In this document: piece by piece, positions 25,896 through 39,000 of the stretch | Numbering within the stretch: position 1 is the stretch's first letter | How the letters are laid out: each line of letters begins with the position of its first letter | Origin: Pratylenchus scribneri | Taxonomy: Eukaryota > Nematoda > Chromadorea > Rhabditida > Pratylenchidae | Direction: 5' to 3' | Length of the DNA stretch: 64,000 nucleotides | NCBI GenBank assembly: GCA_030063045.1 | Contig: JAQSEB010000002.1 | Location: 2,294,001-2,358,000 of the forward strand | Position numbers and translations under genes: made by a program | Notes under the pieces: generated by a model | What the model was told of the DNA's origin: nothing | The model's input: only the letters and a program-made list of their open reading frames with translations | The model's database searches: none

Positions 25896-26319
25896 TTTTT
25901 TTTATAAATTTCTAGGCAATCTACAAAATAATAAATAACTCAAATATATGAATTAAATTAATATTTTCTCCCTATCAAAAATATTAAAGTAGGTTTTAAA
26001 CCAAATTCACTGAAAATTCAATGTTTGCGTTGAAAATATTTATCCAAAATAAAAATGGTTTACGCACAAAACAAATTTATATGGTCTGGTCCTTCAAATT
26101 CAAATTGATGTGGTGGAAATACGTTTAAGAGCAAAAATAATTTAGCATCAATTGATTGCGAAATAACAGCGATTAAATAAGGAGAAAGGTGGGTAGTGGT
26201 TCAGAAGAAAATATTTTGTGTACGTTTTTAAATGGAAAATTCAAAAATTAAAAAAAAAAAAATAATAATTGTGATCATCATTTCTTCCTCGTCTTTCCAT
26301 TCTTCTCATCTTCTTTTGT
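25896..26319. other. Spacer between the SR-protein gene and pnpt-1
   Basis: A 424-bp gap between two genes on the same strand. I saw no clear AATAAA after the SR-protein stop and no obvious U-rich operon signal. A two-gene operon is possible in a nematode but is not supported here. Confidence 0.4.
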
Positions 26320-28121
26320 TCAATCATCCATACCATTCTTTTTGGGGCTGCCTCCTCCACGGGATGAAGCCGGCGATGCGGAACGAGAAGGACTGCGTTT
26401 GCGAGCTTTACGGTCATCGTCGCCGCCATTCTTGACTAAAAATACAATCGAATTAAACAATGTTTAAAATTGAGTCAAACCTCTTGATCCTTTGGAACTG
26501 GCACTGCGCGAACGGGAACGAGACGGTGGAGAGCGGCTACGTGAGCGACGGGCACTACGTGAACGTGAGCGACGGCCTCCGGAGCGGGAATGGCTGCGAG
26601 ATCGGGATCGGCTACCACCACTGCGGCTGCGACTTCGGCCACCACGGCGTCCTCCACCGCTGCGATCACCTTCCGTGTCATCCACAATCTTGATTCGGCG
26701 GCCATTGATTTCCTTTCCTAAAATTGTGTAATTTAATTTGAATATTTAACTTGTTTTTACCTTGGAATTTGTCCATCGCATAGCGCAAATCATCGTGATT
26801 AGCAAAGCAAAGAAGGGCCTCATTGCGTGCACGTTTGTGGGCATCCGCGTATGTCACATTGACCTTGCCATCCATTCGCATCATATCCTTGATGTCCTTT
26901 AAATTTAATCCATTATTTTATGTTTTGGTTTAAATAATTGACTCTAAGATTTTTATCTTTCATTTCCCGGCTTAGGAAAATAATAAGAAAACGGACCGAA
27001 AATTGGTTCACAGACTGTGTTTGGGGAATGTTTTTGTAATCACCAATGGCCTCTGTGAGTGAGCACAACTCAAATCAGGAAAGGCCACACTCTGCTCTCT
27101 AACTGAACCACCAGCCGATTTTAAAGACTGCCGAGTCAAAAATGCCCCGCGATGGTCTTTGGTCTTGGCAAAGTTGTTTTGGCTGTGCCCCGTTCGCATA
27201 AATCAATTCATTCTTGATATGCGATTGTGCCATATTTTTGTATGAATGATTTGAGGGCCACCTTCGAGCCAAAGCCAGAAAGGTATGGAAGAGACTCTAG
27301 TTTGGTTGGATGGAACGGTGGCACCCGCCAATTTGTTTGGTGGATTGGAATCACATTCAATGTGTTCGCAAACGCTCTATGCGGGTGTAGAGAACCACCA
27401 ACCACGGGAAAAAGATTGATTTGAATTCGAGCCTGTGCCTTTTTGGCCCTCAATGTGTATGAATTGGTCTCTTAAAATTGCCAATTTTTATATATTATTT
27501 GCCATCGGAATTAAAGAATAGTAAAAGTGAATGAGGTGTTTTGTCATAATAAGTGAATTGACAAACCTGCCATGAGCAACGAGTCGACAGGTTGGTCACA
27601 ATCATCCGAAATCGTGTTTGCATTGGCGGTGGAAAACGTCCATTAACTCGTCCATCGCGACTATAAATGATATTTGTTAAATTTTTAACTCTAATATCTA
27701 AAATAAACCTCATTGGTCCATCACGAAATCCTCGGTCATCTCGGTATCCGCCGCCGCCTCCTCCATGACCACCGCCGCCGCCATCTCTTCGCCCATAACC
27801 ATAACGACCTAAAATGTTTTCAATTTAAAAATAACATGCTTTCGCACACTTTCTGGCTTACGACGCGAAAGTTCCACCACAACACGATTCCCCATAAGCT
27901 CACGACCATTTTGTTCTCTGATCGCATCGTCCGCGTCACGTGAATCATCGAACTCCTGAAAATATTACTTAATTAGTTTAAGGAAAGTTTAAGCATACCA
28001 CAAAACCGAAGCCACTCTTCATCATCACATCTTTGATTCGCCCGAAACCTTTGAAAAAGTGCTCAAGATCCCGCTCGGCCACACGCGATGACAAGTTCCC
28101 AACATAGATTCGGCTTCCCAT
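26320..28121 (-). CDS. SR splicing factor with two RRMs (SRSF4/5/6, B52 group)
   Basis: Nuclear pre-mRNA splicing regulator. Exons: 28121-27999, 27955-27862, 27808-27709, 27660-27567, 26896-26761, 26717-26481, 26435-26320; 299 aa with consistent phases. RRM1 has RNP2 IYVGNL (5-10) and RNP1 KSGFGFVEF (35-43). A Gly/Arg hinge lies near 75-105. RRM2 carries SWQDIKD (135-141), close to the SWQDLKD signature of SR proteins, and TYADAHK, typical of SRSF4/5/6. An Arg-Ser domain runs from about 195 to the end. C. elegans rsp-1 or rsp-2 are the likely relatives; I cannot choose, so no symbol is given. Intron 4 is unusually long (670 nt) and may carry a poison exon. Confidence 0.93.
27262..27470 (-). 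other. Candidate poison cassette exon in the SR-protein gene
   Basis: Within intron 4, this 209-nt block is flanked by an acceptor (TTTTAAG before 27470) and a donor (CGAAG/GTGGCC at 27262). It is visibly richer in G+C than the rest of the intron. Joined to the upstream exon in phase 0, it reads six codons then TGA, and its length is not a multiple of three, so inclusion would create a premature stop. SR genes in many animals autoregulate through such exons. Inference only. Confidence 0.4.
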
Positions 28122-30026
28122 TTCTCGCTTTTGATTTTGACCAAAGATAAATAATTGAATTCGATTTATAATTGAAAAATTGTTCTGAATAAAATTTATT
28201 AAATTTCAGTGAATAAAAAGGCGAGTTATAGGGACTTGGGATTGGGGAACACCACAATTTCCCAAGTACCAGTCATCTTCATCTCGTTTTTTTACAAAAT
28301 TGCACAAAATTTGTCAATTTATATTGCCAATTGCCATCCATGCAATTGATATTGATGGCATCGGCATTTCTAATCCTACTCAAAAATTCATTGAGAATTT
28401 TAAATTCATGAATCATTCAAAAATGAATGTCAAAGTCCGTCAGTCAATGTCAGTCTCATAGTCAAGTCAACAGAGTCAAATTCAACAAGTCTCTCAAAAA
28501 GCAAAGCAAAATTCAATGTCAAATCAAAATCACAATTCACAAACAATCAATTTTTTTTAAAAGAAAATCGCGCCAAAAAAATTTAATTTAAATTTTAAGG
28601 AATTCTCCTTTTTGCTCACTCATTCTCGCATCTCGCCTTTTCTTCAATCTCTCTACTTTTTCCATTCAAGATTCTCGTTAAGAGTCGAGACTCGAGAATA
28701 TTTACCAGCAGTCGTTGAATAAGGCAGAGAAAATGTTCATTATGTGATGTGGCCGAAATACTCTGGCAACCGGCGGGCTGTAAAAAATCAATTCCACATT
28801 AAACGGACAACCGCATCCTCAATTCCACGTCCAAAATTCACAATCTTCAATTTCAATTTCGTTTTAAAAGCAACCTCTAAACTCTTCCCCGTTGGATTAT
28901 ACCTTAAAAAAGTTAGAATCCTCTGAGTAGTCTATTCTCAAATTCCTCTTATGAAACGGGATTTATAAATTAAGGATACCGTATACTTAAAAATGATAGC
29001 CCATTTTTATTGACAGCCTAATAATAACCGGTTTTCAAGGTAATAAACATTTGGGTCATCCTCATTTTTCACACTCCATCTCCAACCCACAGAATATTAA
29101 GTTCCCAAAATGTGCTAGCATAGTCAATATTTCTCTGCCACTTGCCGCAACCACTGGGGGAACGAGCGAGCAAAGATAATTTGGGAATTGTTGGGGAAAT
29201 TGATTGGTTGAGCATATCGGAAAATTGGGGGCAAACACTTCCAACATTTGCTATACTTTTTGCTTAAAATTCTTCTCGAAGGAAAGAATGAAAGAATGAA
29301 AAGTTGCTGTTAGTTCGGGAAACGGGAAATTCATGCCCACTGCTCATATTCGTATTTTTTTATTGAAGATTGAACAAATGAATGGCCTTCGGCTTTAACT
29401 TTTAATTTCCCCTTAGCCATTACAATACCTTAAAAAACGGAAAATTCGCCACTGTTCTCTAATCAAAATTCTTTCTTGATTGATGGATTGATGTGGATTA
29501 AAAAAGCTTACGTAAATTGCCTAAATATATATATGATTTAATGGAATGGCGAATGTTGTGCTACGAGAAAAGTCAAAAGTCAATCAAAAAAATTTTTAGA
29601 ATTTTTTTATTTATATTTCAAGACTTGAAAATCCTTTAAATACACTAATATCCCCCGATATCTTTCATTTTAGACCACAATCAAAAATTGAACCATTTTC
29701 GCCCAAAAACTAATGAGTAATGATAATGACCCTTTTGAATGTAGGCCAAATGAGCATTGGCCTATTTTACCCCTTCTTTTGCCATACACTGCAGAAATAT
29801 GGATTTGACCTCAGTCCACGGCCCCCGAGGACATTTATGATTGATTGCTATATTCTTTGAAATTTCGAGTTCCCCTCTATATGATCCCATAATTTTCCAT
29901 TTGTATTTCAGAGCTCGTCAATGACTTCTTAAAAACGGCTAATAATTTTTTTCTGTGATTTTTTTGCATATTCTGAATTCATAAAATTCTCCAGAAAATT
30001 AGCAGCATTTAATTTGCTTCTTTGAA
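28122..30026. promoter_or_regulatory. Divergent intergenic region between the SR-protein gene and PNUTS
   Basis: This 1.9-kb stretch separates two start codons pointing away from each other and should contain both promoters. Eight GTCA tetramers cluster within about 90 bp at 28433-28522. No conserved open frame or TATA box could be supported. Confidence 0.5.
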
Positions 30027-33000
30027 ATGACTTCCACTTCGTCAAGTGATCAACAAAACAATAATTCGATTGTTAATGAACAAGGTACCCATTTATTCGA
30101 GGGGAACATTTTGAACTGAACAAAGTCATAAATTGATGAGATTTGGATGGATCTTCTCCTTTCGAGAGTATAATACAATACCTAAAGAAGGAACTTATTT
30201 CGGACCAAAAAATGATTCAAAATTCAATACAGAAAAATGGTCCTTTCCAACAGCGATATTATAAAGCATTGAAATTATCTCTGTGCCTTGGAGGATCAAA
30301 AATTCTATTCCATTTTTGGCCTCATCTTGACCCATCATGGCCATGATTTATTTCAACTCTAAGCATTATAAACTATACTATACATCGACATAAATCTAAT
30401 GAGACAAAGTTTTTGCATGAGTTTTTCTAATTAATTATCCTCTCATAAAGAGTTTATTCAATGTAAGTTTAAACATCTAAAGGCCTCAATAGTCGCTCTA
30501 CCTTTGAATCTACCCTTAATTAACTCGTATATATTCGGTAATTTGGACATAATTTTGGAACAATAAAAATATTATTAAGGGAATCCCTTGAACGAATTTC
30601 GGAACTCTAGATACCTAGACCTTCAAGAAATTCTCTGCTGTGGATTTAGCTCTAACTATTGAAAATTTCCAAAAATGATATGATGATACTCTTTTGCCTT
30701 TTCAATTCGAACAAAATATTAAAATTTTCTCTATATTTTGTAGGTTTCAATTCTGGCACCGGTATGATTTCCAATTCCTCTGCTGGTTCCTCTTTTTCTG
30801 CACAATCACAACAACAGCAGCAGCCGGAACATCAGCAACAGGTTTCTGAGGATTCTATTTTACCGTATATTTTATGTTTTTACGCCTTTTCGTTTCCCCA
30901 TCATTTAGAGCATAAATCCTCAAAAAATCAACGGTATTGGATTCCATTAGAAGAATTTACTTATATAAAACTAAAAAGGCATCGAAAGTTCAAAAGTCGA
31001 ATTTAAATTACCGTAAACAACCCCTTGGAAGTGCTCGGAAAGTTATAATCCCCTCTCTATTGAAGCCCTTTCTCTAATAGAAGTCGACTTACCAAAAATT
31101 TATGTCAAAAATAATTAAATTTTGAGTGAAATTAAGCCAAAATAAGCAATTTTATCTCAGAATAGCATACACCTTCTTCGAAGGTCTATGAAAATTATTA
31201 TTAGCCCCACTCTATTTGAAGCCCCGCCCTCTCCTATTAGAAACCTTTCTAGAGGGTCTGAAATTTATAAGTACCATAGATTCTAATTCTAATAGAGAAT
31301 TTACGATAGAGGATTTTTAAGGAAAAAAAAGGTGAAAATATGAATGTTTGTATTCTTTGGAGGCTCATATCTGAAAATGATTAATCCCCTATCTAATAGA
31401 AGTTCCGTTTAGAGGGCCACAGAATTTATAAGCCCTACAGAATTTACGGTAATCTGAAAAAATGGTCGGATTAAAACATTTCCCTCATTGTTTGTCTTAA
31501 TCGTTGTAACATTTTCCTGCTTTTCCCTCAAACTAAGTATTCATTTTGTGTTGTTCAGCAGCAATTTTATACGGTTCCTCATCAGACACAGCAACAATTC
31601 TACCAACATTCGAATGCGCCAATTGGCCAACCACAGCAACGTATTTACGCCGTTCAACAGCATCCAAATACTGGCCAAGTTTACACACAGCATCGATCAA
31701 TTCAATCAACGCCGCAACATTTCGTCCAAATACATCCTCAACAACAAATGTTTTACCACCACCAAGTCCAACAGGGTGGCCAATCTTCCCATGTCCAGCA
31801 TTTTTATGAAGGCCATTCCCAACATCCGGAAGAGGAAATATTGATGGAAGAGGGAGAGGCGTCAAGTATGATTGTGGCCGAAACATGCACCGTGGAGACC
31901 AGCTCACCGTCGCCCGATTTTGCCAATGAGCATCCCCCACCACAATTGACAAAACAATCCTATTATGGCCATGGCCAACAGCAGCCGATTGTCATGGCAA
32001 CCATAGCCCAGCCTTCAATTGGGTCCGGTACTCGGCAGCCAATGCAGGCTGGTCCTGGTGCCTATTATATGCAACCAGGTTCGCATGATCAAAATCCATT
32101 TTGGTTTTTGGGTGAATTTGACAATTTGGAGTAGCGTAATATTTTTGACTTTTGGGGACATTGGATTTCATTTTTTTTTAAATAAATCATTTTAAATCCT
32201 AATTTTGGCTTCTGTTTCACTAAATTTTTGTTAGCCTACAGGCTTAAATGAATATCCATTTAGCTAATTCAAGGAAACATAGGTCAAGATCAAAATGTTG
32301 AAGAAAGGACATTTACGTGGATATGAAAATGTGATTCATAGATCCTAACCTAAATACAAAAGTGCCCCAAACCTCAATGGTCAACCCAAAATTCAAATAT
32401 TCAATATTCCAACACAAAATCTTAAAACACTCAAAATCCATGGAAAAATTAGGTTTTAAAGGCAAAGAGGTATGAGTCTTAGGATAGGTTATAATTTAAA
32501 TATTAATTTCTCTCCTTTTCCATTAGGGAGGTGAATTCATGCCTTCACCGAGATTTTAAAAATGTTTTTCAATAATGAGAAATTTCCAATTCCTAAAATA
32601 TTCCGAAATTGGATCTGGTTTTGGAATTTCGATTCTGGCTCACATTTTTTAATGACAATTCCCAATTATTCAGACTCCTAAATTTCTTTTTTTATAGTCA
32701 ATCGCTTCTCGCATCAATCCTCCTCACAACCCGGCTACATCGTAATGTCCACCCATTCCATCCATCCGGGTCCTCATCATCATCATCAACAAATTGCGCA
32801 GCAACAATCAAGAATTGGCGGACAAAACCCTAATTTGCTGCATCAAACCACCCCCATAGGACATATCATTCGACGAACAACGCCATTTGAGGAAGAAGAG
32901 GAAGAGGAGGAGGAAGAAGATGATGAGGGGGATGAAGATGAGGAAGAAGAGGAAGAACAACAAATTGGCCAACATTCGTCGTCATCAAACAATCGATTGC

Positions 33001-36000
33001 ATACGCTGAGTTTACCTCAAATTAATCAGAGTTCTGCAAAAGGTGGATATCCGCAACAGCAAAAACAGCCGAATGTAAATGTGAACGAGCCGAGGATGAC
33101 GAGAGCAGGACGAAGAAAACAAATATTCGAGACTAAATCCACCAAAATTGTGAGTGGGAGAAAAGGAAGCACCGAAGGCGTTGGTGCCACACAATCGGAT
33201 GAAGCCAAAATGGTGAAGAAAACATCGAATGTCACGACGCCGAAAAAGGACAATTCTCAACCGGCAAAGCCACTTTTGTAAGCAATTTAATATTGTATTA
33301 CGGGATTTATTGAATAGGATGGACCCATTCCTCTTTATTCCTTAATATTCTCCCAAATTAATGGATGGTTTATCAATGATTTACTATTCAGAGACAAAGG
33401 TATTGTCCACATCCAAGCGGTTCAGCGAGTGGCAACGCCCGAAGGTTGGCGGCGAATGAATGATTGGCTGAAAGGGGCCATTAAAACGATGGATTTGGCC
33501 AAATTGCGCCAATTAATGAGCCAATTGATTGATGTGGGTTTAAACAATTGGATTTGATAGAGTAAAAGTTAAATTTTAGGCTGATATAAGTGTGGATTTG
33601 TTGAGAGCAAATGATACCCCAAAATTGATTAAAGATCTACAAAAATGTGCCGACAAAGGTTTGTTCATTGTGTACGCTTTATTTTATGCTACCCTTTTTC
33701 CATTAATTTTTCACTAATGAATTTGTTGTGATTTTTTAATTTAATTTTCTATTTATGCATCCACATTCATCTAATCTACCTAAATTTAATTAGAATTCAC
33801 TAAAGAAAAATGAGCGAATTATTTCTGCACTGAATTCGGTTAATGAGGATTACGGTATTGGATATTCATTTCTCAATTTGAAATATTTGCATAAATATTA
33901 CTGTACCGAAAATAAAGAGAAAAAAGATGTAGAGAAAAATAATAGAGAAATGAAAAATAGTGGTCAGAATGTCAGAGAAAATATGTAACCAGTTTTAGAT
34001 GAGAGAGAGCGAAGTAAAGCGAATTTTTATTACTATTATGGGCGGGCACCAGCAACCCAACGCAAAATCGGTCTCACCTACTCACATTTCATTCATCGAT
34101 TAATTTTTTGCAATTTTATCATCTTTCACCACACTAGTACCGTCCATACTCCATAGTCCATCCTCGCAAATGTACAAATTTTCTTGTGGTTAATATGTGT
34201 GCTTTGCAAATTTCATTTTTTGGTGGCCAATTTTTTAGTTTAAAAGATGAGAAAACGTAAAATGAATGAATAAAATTTGCTGATTTGAGTGGATGGTACG
34301 GACCGGACCTCAACTCAAAATAATAAGATAACCAAATTTAAAATTTCATCGCTTCGCTTCCTTTTTTCCATAATTTTAATTAACCAAAAATAGTCATTTT
34401 AAGATAAACTAAAAAATATTCGGTCATTTTAAGATATTGCAAATATGGCCACAAAAATGGTCACAAAATGGAAACAATCTGTTCGAGAAGGCAACAGTGA
34501 AAAGCAAAAACAACAAAAAATGATGGCCAAGTCGGGAACGGGAACAAGTGGAACTGGAACAACGGCTGCAACGACCGGAAAACAATTGAGAAGGAACAGC
34601 CAGAGTATGGATACCGACGAGGGAGATGGTATTATTACAAAACATAAAAATGAAAAATCGTAAATTTTTTAGACCAATCCGCAAGTTCAAACACTGCACA
34701 AAAAGGCGGCTCAAGTGCCATCCAAACTCGAGGCCGAACTTCGTCAATTACGGCCGCATCATCCTCTGCCGGCGACACCGCACAGCAGCAAATCGGCACC
34801 AGAGCCAATTCATTTGGCAGCGGCGGTTCATCTACAACGGCGACAAGTTCAATGAATACGGATGGTTCTGCTGGGACGGCTGCAATTGAGAAACCGAAGA
34901 CCACTGCCAAGGCAAAGGCAAAAATTTCGCGTCCACGACTCACTGGTATTAATTTAAGAGTAATAATAAATTTGGTCAGAATATTGGGTGGAATCGCCCA
35001 TTTTGTGGAACCATTTTCGATTCGTAAAATTACAAAACCGAAGACCGGCACCATCGGGGAAGTTAATCAGTCGACCGGGACTAAAACAGTATACGGGACA
35101 CTTTATTCCCACCGCATCCAGAGGTCATTGATGACCCGAGATTTCTGAGAAGTCCTATCCTAGTCCTAAAATTTTTACCTGTTCAATCCAATATATTATC
35201 ATACTTAATAAGCCTAAATTCCACCAAACAGCAAACCAGGCTGTTTCCCGATCGGAGGGTTCTTCCTGATGCTATCTCATGGCAGTCCGGGGTGCCACTT
35301 ACCCCAAGAGGTTGGGACCCCAGCACTCCCTTTCCCCTCTGAAAGCACCACAACTACCAAAATTGAATTCAAAATAAATCCAAATTTTTAATCTATGCTA
35401 ATTCCACACCACCTTTTACAGGTACGTGCAATGCGGTTTTCAGCGCCAATCCGGCGGCTGATCAACAAGATTTTCACAAGAAACACCAAAATGCTATTAT
35501 TGTTTATTAAATTAATTAATTTGGATTATCGGATCTTTCTATTCTATTTTCCTACATTTCACACAATTTTTCTTTTCAAATCTTTTCATACTCATATTTT
35601 ATACGGGTAAATTTAAATTATTAAATCTATCCACATTATCCAAACTACTGCTCTGTAAACTGAATAAACGACAAAAATGCTGAAATTATTGCCAGCATTT
35701 AATGAAAATATAGTAGATGATCATTGGTAAGTTTGTGAAATATTCTCCTTTCCAGATATTGTCTCAAAGTGAAGAGAGCAGAGACTGAAAATATTAAAAT
35801 ATGTTTATGATCGTATCCGTGAAGTGTGAATTAACACAAATGATTACAAATTTTTAGCTATCAAATATTTTTCGATACAAAATTCTCATTTCAAATCAAA
35901 AATGGGTTGGTAAAGCATTCATTGAAGTATGTGATGGATGTTTGGTATCCGTTTATTGAAAGCGGATTTATGAATAAGATTTTCCATATCCACAATTCCT

Positions 36001-39000
36001 TGAATACGTACAATACCCGTCTATTTGTACATTTAAATTGAGTAAATAAGGGGTGGATTGTACGGCAAGCTAAACCAAAGAGAATGATTTGGTTTAGCTG
36101 CTTTCCACGTATCAATTTAGTAAATAAACCCATAAATGTATGGAAAACATTTACATTGGTCCCATCCACACAATAATCCAAAATGAAATCATTGTTGGTG
36201 CCACTCCCACTAATCACCACCAACAATCAGTATAATAATAGGTACAAGGTTCACCAAAATTCAATGCTAAAATCTTCCCAATTATTCTCATATTTCATTC
36301 TATCAATACATCTATTATTGTATTCATCCACTCCACTTTTATATTCATTGATCTCGCCAATCATCATCATGGATAGAAAGATCGATAATCAAAATTAATT
36401 ATAATTAGTAATTACATTTTTCGGAACAAAATTTCAATCAAATATAAAATTTTTGGATTTAATTTCGAAAATTTTGCAGGCCTCGAAGGTGATGACGACA
36501 CTACCAGCACAACTCAATCCGGAAAACAGGCACAAACACCGTTGGCCAAACGCCTTTCGGCCACAGGAAAAACCTCGATAAGTCCGACAACCGCAATCAG
36601 CGAATCACCTTTGACTAAAATTATGGCCGCAACGGCCAAATTTCAGGTGGGTAATTTTGAAATTATTCAAATTAATTCATAAATATTAAAGGCTCAACAG
36701 CCAAAACGAAAACCAGTGGATGTTATGTTCAGCGATGGCTTCATGGACAGTCTTTCTGCGGCCGACAATGTGCGACCAAAGAAGCCGAAAATTATACGCC
36801 GAAAATTGAATCCGTTGCCAGGAAATGGAGGAGCTGGAGGCAGTGGAACAAAGGTTTTTAAAAAATAAAATAATAGAAAAAATTTATTTAACAAATTATT
36901 ATATTACATTTACGAACATTTTGGCTCAATTAAAAAATTTATCAATTTTTAATCTCTTTTATTTACAACAATAAATGTAAATAGCTAATAACTTTCTGAT
37001 AACCCTAATAAAAAATTAATAATTCCAAATTATGGTACTGAATATTTAATTTCAAATTATTCTGACACTTAAATAATTTTATTTATTTATTAATAAATTT
37101 TTTCATTAGATTAAATTTTAAATATTTTATAAAAATAAATTAGTAAAGCAAAATTAAAAAATTTCTTGGAAATATCTTCAGAAAAAATTAAATAAAAATT
37201 TATTTCATTTTTTTTATAGAATGATATGCCTGGCACTTCCGGTTCACCCGCTGCTGCCACTTCATCATTAAATTCAAGCGGTGGTGCTGGGAATGGCATT
37301 GGACGTCGAGTCAGATTCATCGATGAAGTTGGCCGTGAACTTGTTGAAGTGCGTCATTTCGAAATTGAGGAGGGTGAAAGAAGTGAGTATTTTTTAATCA
37401 TTTTAATTATTAATAAATTATTTCCTTTTTCAGTCAATGTGACCAAATTGGACAAAGAACAAATCAAACATTTCGACTCGCAACAGGAGAAAGCGTTACT
37501 AATGAATTCCGGGTTTGGACGTCGTCCTGGGCCAGGACCAGCGCCGGTTGGACAAACCCTTGGAGTCAGTGGCCCATTCTCTTCACTCACCGACCCATCG
37601 TTGATGCCACCCGGACACGGAAGACACATTTTTGGGATGTCAATGCCGCCAAGCCAAGTTGGAATGCCACCGCCACCTCCAATGCGAATGCCATTTGGAA
37701 TGATGGCTGGCAAAGGACCATCAACAATGGGCGCAATCAACAGTGGAAAATATCCGGTAATTATTTTTAATAATGCAAAAATGCGGAAATTCTTCAATTT
37801 TGACGAAATCATCAAAAAGATCAAGTTTCCTCATTGACCTCCAATAAATTAGAGGGACCCATTTCAGACCCTACAAACCTGATACCATTCGATGCGTCTC
37901 GATGAGATCTACAAAATTGCTATAATGTTTTTAGGACTAAAACCGGTCCCTGATTTTTTAGAGGTCGGTGAAATATTTGATCCAATTTAACGAATTCGTT
38001 AAAAATTAACAAATTTCCGACAAAAACAGTGGGCCCGGTTAGCTCAGTCGGTAGAGCACCAGACTCTTAATCTGGTTGTCGCGGGTTCGAGCCCCGCATC
38101 GGGCTGATATTTTTTTGGATATAATTTGGATTTAAAATTGAATTTTTTATGTTAAAAACGCTCTAATTATTTTTTAATTTATTTCAGTACAAACTAATCC
38201 CCGTCGACTGTAAGCCGGTGATTGAGCCAGGCAATAAAAGTGTTTCAAAGGAAATTGAGCTGGAAAGGCAAAAAACCACAATGTCCGCCCTCATTTTGCC
38301 AACGTTCGTTTTTGGAATTAAAAATTCAATAAATTTAAATAATTTTTTTTACTATTTTAGTCCATTACCCATTTCTGATTTGGACGAACAAGAATGGAAA
38401 CGACATCGAGAAGAAAGCCTAAACCATATGCCGAAAATCATTCCATTGGAATTGATCACCGAAATAGTTGAACAGAATCCAAACCAAGTCAAAATGGAAC
38501 CAACATCATCGATAAAAAGAGAAGAACAAATGGGAATGGGAAGAAGTGATGAACAACCAATGGAAATTGTGGATGATGCCAAAAATTCAGCAGTCAAAGC
38601 GGAGGTAGAAAAAATGGAAGAGGTAATTTTAATTATTCATTTTTAAATATATTAGGAATAGAAATGATACTTATCGTTAATCTTCCTCCGGATTTTTCCT
38701 CCCTACTACACTATGTTACCCCTAAAATTTAATTGGTGACTGTTTTTTCATTGTTTTACAATCAAATATAAACAATAAAATATCTCAAAAAATTTCGAAT
38801 CTGCTCACAGATAACCGATAAGTACCAGAAAAATTTATAAATAAGGAAATAGAAATGAACCTTCGGATTATCCATTAGTTTTTTACAAAAATAATTATTT
38901 GACTTTGATGGAATTCGAAGTTCGAACCTCCAACCCCTCACCCAGAATACAGAATCCCTCCCCCCTTCTCTTCGCAGTTAGGACAGAAAGGTCAAAAATG

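Noticed and set aside
25896..28121. Operon of the SR-protein gene and pnpt-1
   Set aside because: Same strand and 424 bp apart, but no intercistronic U-rich element, poly(A) signal or trans-splice signal could be identified.
30027..32134. Separate Gln-rich gene upstream of PNUTS
   Set aside because: The exon ending at 32078 joins 32698 in phase and continues in similar composition, so one gene is preferred. The early stop and AATAAA are kept as a possible isoform.
35891..36226. Antisense frame of 111 codons in a PNUTS intron, suspected transposase fragment
   Set aside because: A DGTN motif loosely suggested a MULE or similar element, but no second catalytic motif or terminal repeat was seen.
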